Origin: Sinorhizobium mexicanum
GTDB taxonomy: Bacteria; Pseudomonadota; Alphaproteobacteria; Rhizobiales; Rhizobiaceae
DNA length: 64,000 bases
Reading direction: 5' to 3'
Assembly (NCBI RefSeq): GCF_013488225.1
Contig: NZ_CP041241.1
Coordinates: forward strand, 186,001 to 250,000
A model generated the notes under the pieces. The model did no database searches. It worked only from the letters and a program-made list of their open reading frames with translations, and was not told the DNA's origin. The translations under genes were made by a program, and so were the position numbers. Of the stretch, positions 16,933-26,368 are shown piece after piece. The number at the start of each line of letters is the position of its first letter. The first letter of the stretch is position 1.

Positions 16933-18685
16933 CTTTGTCCATCCCGCCCTCCTGTTCATTCTTGGCGCTGTAGCGATCCCGTTCCTGGAGGGGTTGGTTC
17001 GCAAGGTCTATCTGGTGCTGATCCCGCTCCTGGCGATCTTCGCCGTGCTCGCCATTGAGCCGGGCAGCTACGGCGCGACGACCTTCATCGGACAGGAAAT
17101 CCTGATTGCGAGGGTCGACAAGCTCAGCATCGTCTTTGCCACGGTTTTCACCATCATGGCCCTGATCGGCATGGTCTACGCGCTGCATCTTACGCGCGCG
17201 GGCCAACATGTGGCGGCGTTCGTCTATGTCGGCAGCGCGCTCGGCGTGGTGTTCGCCGGCGATTACCTGACGCTCTACCTCTTCTGGGAGGGCATGGCGT
17301 TCGCCTCGGCCTATCTGGTTTTCGCTCAAGGTAGCGAGAAGGCGACACGCGCCGCATTCCGCTATCTCATGGTCCACGTCACCGGCGGCGTCGCCCTGCT
17401 CGGCGGCATCCTTGTCCATGCGGCCGCCACCGGATCGCTGCTCTTCGGCCCGATCGAGAGCAATATGGGCCCAGGCGCTTATGTGATCCTCGCCGGGTTC
17501 CTGCTGAATGCCGCTGTGCCGCCGCTCAACGCCTGGCTCACCGACGCCTATCCGGAGGCAACCGTCACCGGCGCGGTGTTCATGAGCGCCTTTACCACCA
17601 AGACCGCCGTCTATGTGCTGGCACGAGCCTTTCCCGGCACGGAGCTCCTGGTCTGGCTCGGCACGGTGATGGCGCTTTACGGTGTCGTCTACGCAGTCCT
17701 TGAAAATGACTGCCGGCGGCTGCTCGCCTATCATATAGTCAGCCAGGTGGGCTACATGGTGGCGGGCGTCGGCATCGGGACCGAGCTGGCGGTGAACGGA
17801 GCCACCAGCCATGCCTTCGCCCATATCCTTTACAAGGGGCTTTTGTTCATGGGGGCCGGCGCGGTGATTCACGTCACCGGCCGGCGCAAGCTCACCGAGC
17901 TCGGCGGGCTCTACAGGACCATGCCGTTGACCGTGGCGCTCTACATGGTCGGCGCCTTCGCGATCTCGGCGTTTCCGTTTTTCTCGGGCTTCGTCACCAA
18001 GTCGATGGTGGTGGCGGCCGCGGGCCAGGATCACCGTGCGCTGGTGATGCTGGCGCTGACGATGGCATCGTCGGGAACGTTCCTGCACACGGGGCTCAAG
18101 CTGCCCTATTACATGTTTTTCGGCACGGACCGGAAGCTGGAGGCGCGGGAGCCTCCCCGCAACATGCTGGTTGCGATGGGCATGGCGGCGGCGCTCTGCA
18201 TTGCGATCGGGGTATTCCCCGGGCCGCTTTATGCGCTCCTGCCCTATCCGGTCGACTTCGAGCCTTATACAGGCGCCCATGTGACAGAAAGCCTCGGCAT
18301 CCTGATGTTCACCGCATTGGGCTTCGTCATTTTCTTGAGCGCGCTCGATCCCGAGAACACGATCAGCCTCGATACGGACTGGTTCTATCGCAAGGCGGCG
18401 CGAGGCTTCATGTGGCTCGCGGAAAAGCCGCTGGCGCGCTACGAGAAGGCTGTGAGTGACGCGTCAGAGACTGCGGTGCTGCCCTTCCTGCACGGTTCGG
18501 CGCGCGCCGGGCTGCGGCTTGACCTTAACGGCGTAGATGGCGTCGTAAACGGCGTCGCCCGTTCGATCCTTGGCGGCGGCGGGGTGCTGAGGCGGCTGCA
18601 GACCGGCGTCGTGACCCACTACGCGCTGGCGATGATCGCCGGCGTGATTGCGGCTATCGTCGTTTTCGCCGTGGTATGGCGATAG
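16925..18685 (+). CDS. antiporter-like complex I membrane subunit 2 (MrpD-like, NuoL-length)
   Basis: 586 aa, with a C-terminal extension ending in an extra membrane helix (VVTHYALAMIAGVIAAIVVF), roughly as in NuoL. The TM5 Glu122 (LFWEGMAFASAY) and TM8 Lys226 (TTKTAVYVLAR) are kept, but the TM7 Lys of the family is Asn195 and the nearby His is Asn202 (FLLNAAVPPLNAWLTDAYPE). The sequence resembles proteins labelled Na(+)/H(+) antiporter subunit D that are found next to NuoM in alphaproteobacteria. It overlaps the upstream 84-aa gene and is followed by nuoM. It may provide the distal pump module with the lateral helix in place of NuoL; that is inference. Confidence 0.87.
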   Translation: MTDFVHPALLFILGAVAIPFLEGLVRKVYLVLIPLLAIFAVLAIEPGSYGATTFIGQEILIARVDKLSIVFATVFTIMALIGMVYALHLTRAGQHVAAFVYVGSALGVVFAGDYLTLYLFWEGMAFASAYLVFAQGSEKATRAAFRYLMVHVTGGVALLGGILVHAAATGSLLFGPIESNMGPGAYVILAGFLLNAAVPPLNAWLTDAYPEATVTGAVFMSAFTTKTAVYVLARAFPGTELLVWLGTVMALYGVVYAVLENDCRRLLAYHIVSQVGYMVAGVGIGTELAVNGATSHAFAHILYKGLLFMGAGAVIHVTGRRKLTELGGLYRTMPLTVALYMVGAFAISAFPFFSGFVTKSMVVAAAGQDHRALVMLALTMASSGTFLHTGLKLPYYMFFGTDRKLEAREPPRNMLVAMGMAAALCIAIGVFPGPLYALLPYPVDFEPYTGAHVTESLGILMFTALGFVIFLSALDPENTISLDTDWFYRKAARGFMWLAEKPLARYEKAVSDASETAVLPFLHGSARAGLRLDLNGVDGVVNGVARSILGGGGVLRRLQTGVVTHYALAMIAGVIAAIVVFAVVWR

Positions 18686-18690
18686 GGGGA

Positions 18691-20169
18691 ATGATGGGGT
18701 TCCCGCTGCTCAGTCTCATCCTATTCACGCCGGCCGCCGGGGCGGCGGTTCTGATGTTTCTCCGCAGCGACGACGCGGTGCGGTGGACAGCGCTCGTTGT
18801 TACCGTCCTCGACCTCGTGCTCGCGATCGCTCTGCTGGCCGGCTTCGACACGACGACCCATGAGATGCAGTTCACCGAGACGGTCCCGTGGGTGCCCGCG
18901 CTCGGGATCACCTACGCACTCGGCGTCGACGGGATCAGCGCGCTCTTCGTGTTCCTGACTGCGCTCCTTGGCTCGGTCTCTGTGCTCGCCTCCTGGGTCG
19001 CGATCGAGCGCAAGGTGAAGGCGTTCATGGTCAGCCTGCTTTCCATGCAGGCGCTGATGCTCGGGGTGTTTTCAGCGCTCGATCTGTTCCTGTTCTATGT
19101 ATGCTGGGAGGCGATGCTGATCCCCATGTACCTGATCATCGGCGTCTGGGGCGGCGACGGCCGGGTCTATGCGGCGTTCAAGTTCTTTCTTTACACGCTG
19201 GCGGGCAGCCTCTTGTTCCTTATTGGCGTCATCGCGCTCTATTTCCATGGCGGCGAGACCTTCGACATCCTCGCCTTGACGGCGCAGGACTTGCCGTTCC
19301 GCGTCCAGTCCTGGCTGTTCTTCGCCTTCCTGATCGCCTTCGCCGTCAAGGTGCCGATGGTCCCGGTGCACACGTGGCTCCCGGATGCCCATGTGCAGGC
19401 GCCGACGGCGGGCAGCATCATCCTTGCCGGCGTGCTCCTGAAGATGGGCGCCTACGGATTCCTGCGCTTCTCGCTGCCGATGCTGCCGGAGGCGTCGGTG
19501 TATTTTTCGCCGCTGATGCTGGCGCTATCCGCGCTCGCAATCGTCTATGGCGGGCTGCTTGCGCTCGCGCAGGATGACCTGAAGAAGCTGGTCGCCTATT
19601 CCAGTATCAGTCACATGGGTTTTGTGACGATGGGAATCTTTGCGCTGAACATCCGCGGGCTCGAGGGAGGCATCCTGCAGATGTTCAATCACGGCGTGAC
19701 GACGGGCGCTTTGTTCCTCTTTGTCGGCCTGATCTACGAGCGCACCCATACGCGAAGCATCGCCGACTATGGCGGGCTGATGAAGGTGGCGCCGGTCTAT
19801 ACCGTGTTTCTCGCGCTGTTCACCCTGTCGTCGATGGCGCTGCCGGGAACGAATTCGTTCGTGGGTGAATTGCTGGTGCTGTCGGGCGGGTTTGCGGCGA
19901 ACCTCGCCGTCGGCGCGGCCGCCGTTTTGGGCGCAACCCTGGGCGCGGCCTATCTGCTCGGCATGTACAGGAGAGTGGCGCTCGGTCCGGCCAGCGTCGG
20001 CGCCCGGTTCAAGATCCGCGACGTGAACGCCCGCGAGATGGTGGCGATCCTACCGCTCGCCGTCTTCGTGCTCTGGGTCGGGCTTTATCCAAAACCCTTT
20101 CTCGAGATCATCGACGCCTCCGTGAAGCATCTGCTGGCAGAGGTGCATGATGAGGGGAGCGGCCGATGA
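18691..20169 (+). CDS. nuoM: NADH-quinone oxidoreductase subunit M
   Basis: About 492 aa, 14 membrane spans. Glu140 (FYVCWEAMLIPMYL), Lys220 (FAVKVPMVPVHTWLPDAH) and the TM8 Lys in LLKMGAYGFLR are all present, as expected for a proton-pumping NuoM. GGGGGA lies directly before ATG ATG at 18691/18694; an ATG at 18676 overlapping the previous gene has no ribosome site. MGFPLLSLILF fits the usual NuoM N-terminus. Its stop overlaps nuoN by 4 nt. Confidence 0.94.
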   Translation: MMGFPLLSLILFTPAAGAAVLMFLRSDDAVRWTALVVTVLDLVLAIALLAGFDTTTHEMQFTETVPWVPALGITYALGVDGISALFVFLTALLGSVSVLASWVAIERKVKAFMVSLLSMQALMLGVFSALDLFLFYVCWEAMLIPMYLIIGVWGGDGRVYAAFKFFLYTLAGSLLFLIGVIALYFHGGETFDILALTAQDLPFRVQSWLFFAFLIAFAVKVPMVPVHTWLPDAHVQAPTAGSIILAGVLLKMGAYGFLRFSLPMLPEASVYFSPLMLALSALAIVYGGLLALAQDDLKKLVAYSSISHMGFVTMGIFALNIRGLEGGILQMFNHGVTTGALFLFVGLIYERTHTRSIADYGGLMKVAPVYTVFLALFTLSSMALPGTNSFVGELLVLSGGFAANLAVGAAAVLGATLGAAYLLGMYRRVALGPASVGARFKIRDVNAREMVAILPLAVFVLWVGLYPKPFLEIIDASVKHLLAEVHDEGSGR

Positions 20170-21605
20170 CCGACGCCGAGCTCTTCCACTCGATCATAGC
20201 AAGCCTGCCCGAGATCGTGGTGGTCACCGGCGCCTGCATCCTGCTGATCCTCGGTCAGCTTGTGCGCAAGCGGCAGGAACATTTCCTTGTCGCCGCCTCC
20301 GTCGCGGTCGTGCTGATCGCGGCCTTTGCGACGCTGCTGCTGGCGAGCGAGGTGCGGCCGGCCTATTCCGGCATGTTTATCGCCGACCGCTTCGCGGTCT
20401 TCTTCAAGCTCGTGTTCTACCTGGCCACCATCCTGACTTTCCTCCTGTCGCGAAAATATGCCGATATCGAAGGGATCGGGAGCAGCGAATACTATGTCCT
20501 GCTGCTCTTCGCGCTTTTCGGAATGATGATCATGGCCTCGGCGACGGATCTTCTGTCGATCTATGTCGGCCTCGAACTGATGGTGCTCTGCACCTATGTG
20601 CTGACGGGCTTCCTCAGGCGCGACCGGCGCTCGAACGAAGCGGCGCTGAAATACGTGATCCTTGGCGCGGTCTCGACCGGGATTTTCCTTTACGGCGTCT
20701 CGTTGATCTACGGGCTTACCGGCACGACGCAGCTCAATGCCATGGCTGAGGCGGTGACCGGCGATCCGCTCGATCCCGGATTGCTGCTGGCGGTGGTCTT
20801 CATTGTCGCCGGGCTGGTCTTCAAGGTCGGCGCGGTGCCGTTCCACATGTGGGTGCCGGACGTCTATGAAGGCGCGCCGACGACGATCACCGCCTTCATG
20901 TCGGTTGGGCCGAAGGCGGCGGGGTTCGCAGTGATCCTCAGGGTCTTCCTCAACCCTCTGGTCGCCGCCTCGGACGTCTGGATCCTCGTCGCGGTCATCG
21001 CGGTGGTAACGATGGCGCTCGGCAGTTTCGTGGCGCTGGTGCAGGACAATTTCAAGCGTCTGCTCGCCTATTCCAGCATCGCTCATGCCGGCTTCGCGAT
21101 CTTTGGCGTGGTGGCCGGCGGCCAGGACGGGATCGCCAGCGTGATGCTCTACCTGCTGATCTACGCTTTCATGAACCTCGGCATTTTCGGCGCCGTCATC
21201 ATGATGCGGAACGGCGATTTCTCGGGCGAGGTTATCAACGACTACGCGGGGTTCGCCAAGTCGCATCCGGGACTCGCGCTCCTGATGCTGCTCTATCTCT
21301 TCTCGCTCGCCGGCATTCCGCCGACGGCCGGATTCTTCGCCAAGTTCTACGTGCTGGTCGCACTCGTCGAGCGAGGATTCGTCCTGCTGGCGGTGATCGC
21401 CGTGCTCCTGAGCGCCGTCGCAGCCTACTTTTACATCCGCATCGTCATGGTGATCTACATGCGCGAGCCGGAGAGGGCGTTCGACCCGGCGCTGACGCCC
21501 ATGGTGCGCGCCACGCTCGCCTTCACCGCCCTCGGCACCATCGGCATCGGACTATTCCCGGCGTGGTTCCTTGGGCTTGCGCAACAGTCGGCGGCTGGGG
21601 GTTAA
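20166..21605 (+). CDS. nuoN: NADH-quinone oxidoreductase subunit N
   Basis: 479 aa, 14 spans. The conserved Glu of TM5 (IYVGLELMVLCTYVL), Lys of TM7 (LVFKVGAVPFHMWVPDVYEG) and TM8 lysine (SVGPKAAGF) are visible. The length is normal. It is the proximal antiporter-like subunit of complex I. The start overlaps nuoM (ATGA). A 259-nt gap with palindromic DNA follows before nuoA, the only large break in the plus-strand cluster. Confidence 0.95.
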   Translation: MTDAELFHSIIASLPEIVVVTGACILLILGQLVRKRQEHFLVAASVAVVLIAAFATLLLASEVRPAYSGMFIADRFAVFFKLVFYLATILTFLLSRKYADIEGIGSSEYYVLLLFALFGMMIMASATDLLSIYVGLELMVLCTYVLTGFLRRDRRSNEAALKYVILGAVSTGIFLYGVSLIYGLTGTTQLNAMAEAVTGDPLDPGLLLAVVFIVAGLVFKVGAVPFHMWVPDVYEGAPTTITAFMSVGPKAAGFAVILRVFLNPLVAASDVWILVAVIAVVTMALGSFVALVQDNFKRLLAYSSIAHAGFAIFGVVAGGQDGIASVMLYLLIYAFMNLGIFGAVIMMRNGDFSGEVINDYAGFAKSHPGLALLMLLYLFSLAGIPPTAGFFAKFYVLVALVERGFVLLAVIAVLLSAVAAYFYIRIVMVIYMREPERAFDPALTPMVRATLAFTALGTIGIGLFPAWFLGLAQQSAAGG

Positions 21606-21641
21606 GTGGGATGCCGATTAGAGTGGAAGCGAGCATTGATA

Positions 21642-21671
21642 CCCCCCTCTGCCCGGCCGGGCAGAGGGGGG
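21642..21671. repeat. perfect 30-bp GC-rich palindrome between nuoN and nuoA
   Basis: CCCCCCTCTGCCCGG (21642-21656) is followed immediately by its exact complement to 21671. Outer arms (GAGTGGA at 21621-21627 and TCCACTC at 21675-21681) extend the structure. The core CTCTGCCC-GGGCA is shared with the repeats at 29086 and 29219. It can form a strong hairpin and may terminate or attenuate transcription after nuoN. Confidence 0.75.
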
Positions 21672-21735
21672 GCCTCCACTCGGCAACGTGGTCACGACCC
21701 GAAACGATCCACCGATTCCGCCTAATCGATTGGAT

Positions 21736-21764
21736 TTGCAATGATCCGCCCGACGGAATAAAGT
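21736..21764 (+). promoter_or_regulatory. possible promoter upstream of nuoA
   Basis: TTGCAA at 21736-21741 and TAAAGT at 21759-21764 are separated by 17 nt and lie about 100 nt before nuoA. This fits a weak sigma-70-like promoter and would allow nuoA-G to be transcribed apart from nuoJ-N. The match is modest. Confidence 0.3.
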
Positions 21765-21864
21765 CTCAGGAGGATTGCCCAGGTTGCTTCTCGGGGCGAT
21801 GATAGTACCGGCCCCCATATCGCGACTGAGCAAAGCCCTCGTTGGTTGAGCGGGGCGTACTGAT

Positions 21865-22230
21865 ATGACGGCAATGGAATTCCTGCCGGTTCTTTTCATG
21901 GTCGCCGGAGTTGTTCTGGTGGCGGGGGTGACGCTTTTTGTTTCCTCGCTGCTGCGCCCCTCCAATCCTTATCCGGCAAAGAACATGCCCTATGAGTGCG
22001 GCATGGACCCTGCGGGCGAGGCTGCGGGAGGCCGCTTCCGGGTGCAGTTCTATATCCTTGCGATCTTGCTGGTCGTCTTCGATGTCGAGGCGATGTTCCT
22101 CTTTCCTTGGGCCGTGGTCCTCAAAGAGATCGGGCTGATCGGCTTTATCGAGATGTTCGTTTTCATCGTGCTGCTGCTCGTAGGCTTCGCCTACGCCTGG
22201 CTGAAGGGAGCGCTTGAATGGGAGGAGTAG
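21865..22230 (+). CDS. nuoA: NADH-quinone oxidoreductase subunit A
   Basis: 121 aa, three membrane spans. The conserved loop [20 protein letters not shown] (about residues 33-52) contains the NuoA/ND3 Cys, and [13 protein letters not shown] carries the conserved acidic residues of TM2. An in-frame ATG three codons later is an alternative start. The 3-prime end overlaps nuoB by 13 nt. Confidence 0.94.
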   Translation: MTAMEFLPVLFMVAGVVLVAGVTLFVSSLLRPSNPYPAKNMPYECGMDPAGEAAGGRFRVQFYILAILLVVFDVEAMFLFPWAVVLKEIGLIGFIEMFVFIVLLLVGFAYAWLKGALEWEE

Positions 22231-22721
22231 GAAACGCGATCCGCGACAGCGTCCTGTTCACCACCGCCGACAGCATCATCGGCTGGAGCCGAAGGTCGGC
22301 ACTGTGGCCGGAGACCTTCGGCATTGCCTGCTGCGCCATCGAAATGATCTCGGCCGGTTGCGCCCGCTATGACCTCGACCGGTTCGGCGTGGTGTTTCGG
22401 CCTTCGCCCCGCCAGTCCGACGTGATGATCATCGCCGGCACCGTGACGCGGAAATTTGCACCGGTCGTCAGGCGGCTCTACGATCAGATGCCGGAGCCGC
22501 GCTGGGTGATCGCCATGGGCACCTGCGCCATTTCGGGCGGGGTTTACAACACCTACGCCGTGGTTCAGGGGTCGGAAACCTTCGTGCCGGTCGACGTGCA
22601 TGTGCCCGGCTGCCCGCCGCGGCCCGAGGCGCTGATGCACGGCTTCCTCCTGTTGCAAGAGAAGATCAAGAAGTCCCGTGCGTTGACGGGAACGCCTCTG
22701 GGTAGGGTTGTAGCGTCATGA
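22218..22721 (+). CDS. nuoB: NADH-quinone oxidoreductase subunit B
   Basis: 167 aa, the subunit that binds cluster N2. The four ligand cysteines are visible: the tandem pair Cys38-Cys39 in GIACCAIEM, one in [12 protein letters not shown] and one in [11 protein letters not shown]. The N-terminus is shorter than in some homologues, as is usual in bacteria. Its stop overlaps the nuoC start (ATGA). It sits at the junction with the quinone site. Confidence 0.95.
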   Translation: MGGVGNAIRDSVLFTTADSIIGWSRRSALWPETFGIACCAIEMISAGCARYDLDRFGVVFRPSPRQSDVMIIAGTVTRKFAPVVRRLYDQMPEPRWVIAMGTCAISGGVYNTYAVVQGSETFVPVDVHVPGCPPRPEALMHGFLLLQEKIKKSRALTGTPLGRVVAS

Positions 22722-23254
22722 GTGTGGAACCGTCTCTCAACCGCGCTCCGATCATGGAGCGCTTCGGGGGAGCAATCGAGGATCTCGGCACCGCGCACGG
22801 CATCGATGCCTTTGCTGTTCTTCCTGAGAAGATCGTCGAGTTCTGCCGGTTTCTGAAAGAAGATCCGGCGCTCAAATTCAATTTCCTCTCGGACATCTGC
22901 GGGGTCGATCACTATCCCGAAACGCCGCGCTACGAGGCCGTCTATCACCTCTATTCGCTGCCGAACAAATGGCGGATCCGCATCAAGTGCCGGCTTGGCG
23001 ATCCCCCCGAGGTTCCCTCGGTCACGGGCGTTTGGCGCACCGCCAACTGGCACGAGCGCGAGGCCTGGGACATGTACGGGATCCGGTTTACCGGGCATCC
23101 CGACCTGCGCCGGATCTACATGTGGGAAGGGTTCGAGGGCTTCCCGCAGCGCAAGGATTTTCCGCTCCGGGGTTACAAGGACGAGCTGAACCCGTTTGGC
23201 GCCGAAGGCCCGCCGCCGACGCAGCCCGATCTTGCCACCAGGGAGATTCCCTGA
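22718..23254 (+). CDS. nuoC: NADH-quinone oxidoreductase subunit C
   Basis: 178 aa, the 30-kDa subunit. The family signature is visible in [20 protein letters not shown], followed by [17 protein letters not shown] and RKDFPLRGY. nuoC and nuoD are separate genes here, unlike the fused form of E. coli. Exactly at its stop codon begins a dispersed palindromic repeat that fills the gap to nuoD. Confidence 0.95.
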   Translation: MSVEPSLNRAPIMERFGGAIEDLGTAHGIDAFAVLPEKIVEFCRFLKEDPALKFNFLSDICGVDHYPETPRYEAVYHLYSLPNKWRIRIKCRLGDPPEVPSVTGVWRTANWHEREAWDMYGIRFTGHPDLRRIYMWEGFEGFPQRKDFPLRGYKDELNPFGAEGPPPTQPDLATREIP

Positions 23255-23310
23255 TGCATGTCGCCCAAAAAATGTGCAGCGGTTTTGTCGGCGGTTTTCC
23301 GCCCGCATCG
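23253..23310. repeat. dispersed repeat (type 3) between nuoC and nuoD
   Basis: Begins with the motif ATGCATGTCGCCCAAAAAAT and continues TGCAGCGGTTTT. A closely related copy lies between nuoF and nuoG at 26368-26417. This copy lacks the closing ATGCAT arm. Confidence 0.75.
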
Positions 23311-23354
23311 TACTCACTGGTTCAAAGGAGGCCGCTCCGCACCGGAGACTTGAG

Positions 23355-24569
23355 ATGACCGAAGTCACTGAGCTCACGAGGCCGCAAGGCGAAGCGCTCG
23401 ATACCAAGGAGGTGCTTCTCAATCTCGGCCCGCAGCATCCGAGCACCCACGGGGTGCTGCGCCTCGTCCTCGAACTGGATGGCGAGTATGTCGAGCGCGT
23501 GGATCCGCATATCGGCTATCTTCACCGCGGCACCGAAAAACTGGCGGAGAGTTTTACCTACACCCAGATTTTCCCGCTGACGGACCGGCTCGACTATCTC
23601 TGTCCGCCTTCGAACAACCTTGCCTTCGCGCTGGCGGTGGAAAAACTTCTGGGGATCGAAGCGCCGATCCGCGCGCAATATATCCGTGTCTTGATGGCCG
23701 AACTGGCGCGGATCTCCGGCCATCTCCTGATTACCGGGGCGCTGCCGATGGACCTCGGTGCCATGACCGCGCTGCTTTACGTCATGCGCGAACGCGAAAT
23801 GATCATGGACCTCCTGGAAATGATTACCGGTGCGCGCATGCACACCTCCTTCTGCAGGGTGGGCGGGGTGCGCGAAGACCTGCCCGAGGGGTTCCTTCCG
23901 AAGATCAGGGAGTTCTGCAATATCTTCCCGAGCCGGATCCGCGACTATGAGCGACTGCTCGAAGATAACCGTGTGTTCCTCAATCGCACCGAAGGCGTCG
24001 GGGTGATCTCTGCCGAAGATGCCATCGACCTGGGCGTGAGCGGCCCGAACCTGCGTGCTTCCGGTGTCGACTGGGACATCCGGCGCGACGAACCTTATGA
24101 AATCTACGACCGGCTCGATTTCAAGGTCATCACCCGCGACGAGGGCGATTGCTACGCGCGCTGGCGGTGCCGGGTCGACGAGATGCGTGAAAGCATCCGC
24201 ATTATCGAGCAATGTCTCGCCCAGATGCCAGAAGGGCCGTTCCAGATCGACATGCCGACGATCGCCTTCCCGGTGGACAAGGAACGGGTGCACTGTTCGA
24301 TGGAGGCGTTGATCCAGCATTTCGACCTGTCGGCCTATGGCTTCAACGTGCCGGCCGGCGAGGTTTATTCGGCGATCGAGGCGCCAAAGGGCGAGCTCGG
24401 CTTCTACATCATCAGCGACGGGTCGCCAAAACCGTTCCGCATGAAGGTGCGGGCGCCCTCGTTCGTCAATCTTCAGGCGCTCTTCGGGGTCACCAACGCT
24501 CGCTACCTGGCGGACATGATCGCGGTGCTCGGCAGCCTTGACCCGGTGATGGCGGAGGTGGACAAGTAG
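23355..24569 (+). CDS. nuoD: NADH-quinone oxidoreductase subunit D
   Basis: 404 aa, the 49-kDa subunit. Motifs: NLGPQHPSTHGVLRL (with the quinone-site His), DPHIGYLHRGTEKL, ARISGHLL and the C-terminal KVRAPSFVNLQALF. The reading frame is open back to 23196, but that part is nuoC read out of frame plus a repeat; the ATG at 23355 with GGAG 9 nt upstream gives the normal length. It forms the quinone pocket with NuoB. Confidence 0.95.
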   Translation: MTEVTELTRPQGEALDTKEVLLNLGPQHPSTHGVLRLVLELDGEYVERVDPHIGYLHRGTEKLAESFTYTQIFPLTDRLDYLCPPSNNLAFALAVEKLLGIEAPIRAQYIRVLMAELARISGHLLITGALPMDLGAMTALLYVMREREMIMDLLEMITGARMHTSFCRVGGVREDLPEGFLPKIREFCNIFPSRIRDYERLLEDNRVFLNRTEGVGVISAEDAIDLGVSGPNLRASGVDWDIRRDEPYEIYDRLDFKVITRDEGDCYARWRCRVDEMRESIRIIEQCLAQMPEGPFQIDMPTIAFPVDKERVHCSMEALIQHFDLSAYGFNVPAGEVYSAIEAPKGELGFYIISDGSPKPFRMKVRAPSFVNLQALFGVTNARYLADMIAVLGSLDPVMAEVDK

Positions 24570-24585
24570 GGGAGATTTGGGCGCG

Positions 24586-25098
24586 ATGAGCATGCGCGAA
24601 AAAATCGAACAGGCGGCGGCAGCCTATCCGGACCAGCGCTCGGCGATCATGCCCGCGCTTGTGATCGCACAGAAGGAGCATGGCCATCTGCCCGGTCCCG
24701 TGCTTGAGGAGGTCGCCGACATCCTCGGCGTCGAGCGGATCTGGGTCTACGAGCTCGCGACCTTCTATACGCTCTTCCACACCGAGCCGGTGGGCATGTT
24801 CCATCTGCAACTCTGTGACAATGTTTCCTGCATGCTGTGCGGATCGGAGAACCTCCTGAGGCATATGGAGGGGGCGCTCGGCATCAGAAGGGGCGACACC
24901 ACGGCGGACGGGCTCTTCACCCTTTCGACCGTCGAATGCCTCGGCGCCTGCGAGATGGCCCCCGTGATGCAGATCGGCGACGATTACCACGGCGATCTCG
25001 ATGTCGCGCGGCTGGACGCCCTTTTGGACAGTCTTCGGGCTGCGGCGGGGCGGGTCGCGGACGATGAGCGTGCTTCTCAGCCATTGCCGGGAGAGTAG
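24586..25098 (+). CDS. nuoE: NADH-quinone oxidoreductase subunit E
   Basis: 170 aa thioredoxin-like 24-kDa subunit that holds the [2Fe-2S] cluster N1a. The cysteine ligands appear in LQLCDNVSCMLCGS and VECLGACEMAPVMQI. GGGGAG lies about 11 nt before the ATG at 24586; an upstream TTG (24577) is possible but less likely. It belongs to the NADH-oxidising module with NuoF and NuoG, and nuoF starts 5 nt after its stop. Confidence 0.93.
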   Translation: MSMREKIEQAAAAYPDQRSAIMPALVIAQKEHGHLPGPVLEEVADILGVERIWVYELATFYTLFHTEPVGMFHLQLCDNVSCMLCGSENLLRHMEGALGIRRGDTTADGLFTLSTVECLGACEMAPVMQIGDDYHGDLDVARLDALLDSLRAAAGRVADDERASQPLPGE

Positions 25099-25102
25099 CG
25101 CC

Positions 25103-26368
25103 ATGTTCGAGCCGGTTCTTCTCAAGAATATCGAGGCCGCGAACGGCCATCTGCTTTCGACCTATGAGGCCGGCGGCGGCTATCAGGCGCTTAGGAAGGC
25201 GCTCAGCGAAAACACGCCTGACGAGCTTGTCGAGCTCGTCAAACAATCCAACCTGCGCGGTCGCGGCGGCGCCGGATTCCCGACGGGGATGAAGTGGAGC
25301 TTCGTGCCGAAAGGGACCGACAAGCCAAAATACCTCTGTTGCAATGCGGACGAGGGGGAGCCCGGCACCTTCAAGGACCGAATCATCATGGAGCGCGACC
25401 CCCACCAGCTCATCGAAGGGTTGGCGGTGAGCGGCTACGCCATTGGGGCCGAGACGGCCTATGTCTACGTTCGCGGGGAATATGTGACGGCGATCCGTCG
25501 CCTGGAGCAGGCGATCGCCGAGGCTCACGAAAGAGGCTACCTCGGAAAGCGCATTCTGGGCACGGAATTCAACTTCACTGTCCACATTCACTGCGGCGCC
25601 GGCGCCTATATCTGCGGCGAGGAGACCGCGATGCTCGAGTCGCTCGAGGGCAAGCGGGCGCAGCCGCGATTGAAGCCGCCGTTTCCGGCCGTGGCCGGGC
25701 TCTACGCCAGCCCCACGGTGATTAACAATGTCGAGACGCTCGCCTGCGTGCCGCATATCGTGACGCGGGGCGCTGCCTGGTTCCGCGGCATCGGCCCGGA
25801 CAAGAGCCCCGGCCCGAAGCTCTACTGTGTGAGCGGGCAGGTGAAGAAACCCGGCCTCTATGAGTTGCCGATGGGCATACCACTCAGGGAACTGGTCGAG
25901 GAGCACGCCGGCGGCCCGCTGCCGGGACGCAAGATCAAGGCGGTCATACCGGGCGGCGTTTCGGCGCCGGTCATTCCGGAGCCCGGGCTGGAGGTGGGGA
26001 TGGATTTCGATTCGCTCGCCGCCGTCGGTTCGATGCTCGGTTCGGCCGGCGTGATCGTGGTCGACGATTCCACCTGCATGGTCAAGGTCGCGACCCGGAT
26101 CGTCGAATTCTTCCACCATGAGTCCTGCGGCAAGTGCACGCCATGCCGGGAGGGGTTGAACTGGACCGTGAAGGTCCTGCGTCGGATCGAAGCCGGGGAG
26201 GGCGCGCCCGGTGACCTGGAGCAGCTCGATATGCTCTGCAAGGGCATTTTCGGCAACACGTTCTGTGCCCTGGGTGACGGCGCCGCGATGGGATTGCGTG
26301 CCGCGTTGAAGCATTTTCGCGACGAGTTCGTCGCCCATATCGAGGAACGGAGGTGCCCGTTCCACTAA
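25103..26368 (+). CDS. nuoF: NADH-quinone oxidoreductase subunit F
   Basis: 421 aa. The NADH/FMN-binding motifs are GRGGAGFPTGMKW (about residue 52), CNADEGEPGTFKDR and GAGAYICGEETAML. The [4Fe-4S] cluster N3 is held by ESCGKCTPCREG with a fourth Cys in GNTFCALGD. An earlier in-frame start at 25001 would overlap nuoE by ~100 nt and is rejected. A type 3 repeat begins in the stop codon. Confidence 0.95.
   Translation: MFEPVLLKNIEAANGHLLSTYEAGGGYQALRKALSENTPDELVELVKQSNLRGRGGAGFPTGMKWSFVPKGTDKPKYLCCNADEGEPGTFKDRIIMERDPHQLIEGLAVSGYAIGAETAYVYVRGEYVTAIRRLEQAIAEAHERGYLGKRILGTEFNFTVHIHCGAGAYICGEETAMLESLEGKRAQPRLKPPFPAVAGLYASPTVINNVETLACVPHIVTRGAAWFRGIGPDKSPGPKLYCVSGQVKKPGLYELPMGIPLRELVEEHAGGPLPGRKIKAVIPGGVSAPVIPEPGLEVGMDFDSLAAVGSMLGSAGVIVVDDSTCMVKVATRIVEFFHHESCGKCTPCREGLNWTVKVLRRIEAGEGAPGDLEQLDMLCKGIFGNTFCALGDGAAMGLRAALKHFRDEFVAHIEERRCPFH

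Noticed and set aside
23196..23354. N-terminal extension of NuoD
   Set aside because: It is the end of nuoC in another frame and a dispersed repeat; NuoD starts normally at 23355.
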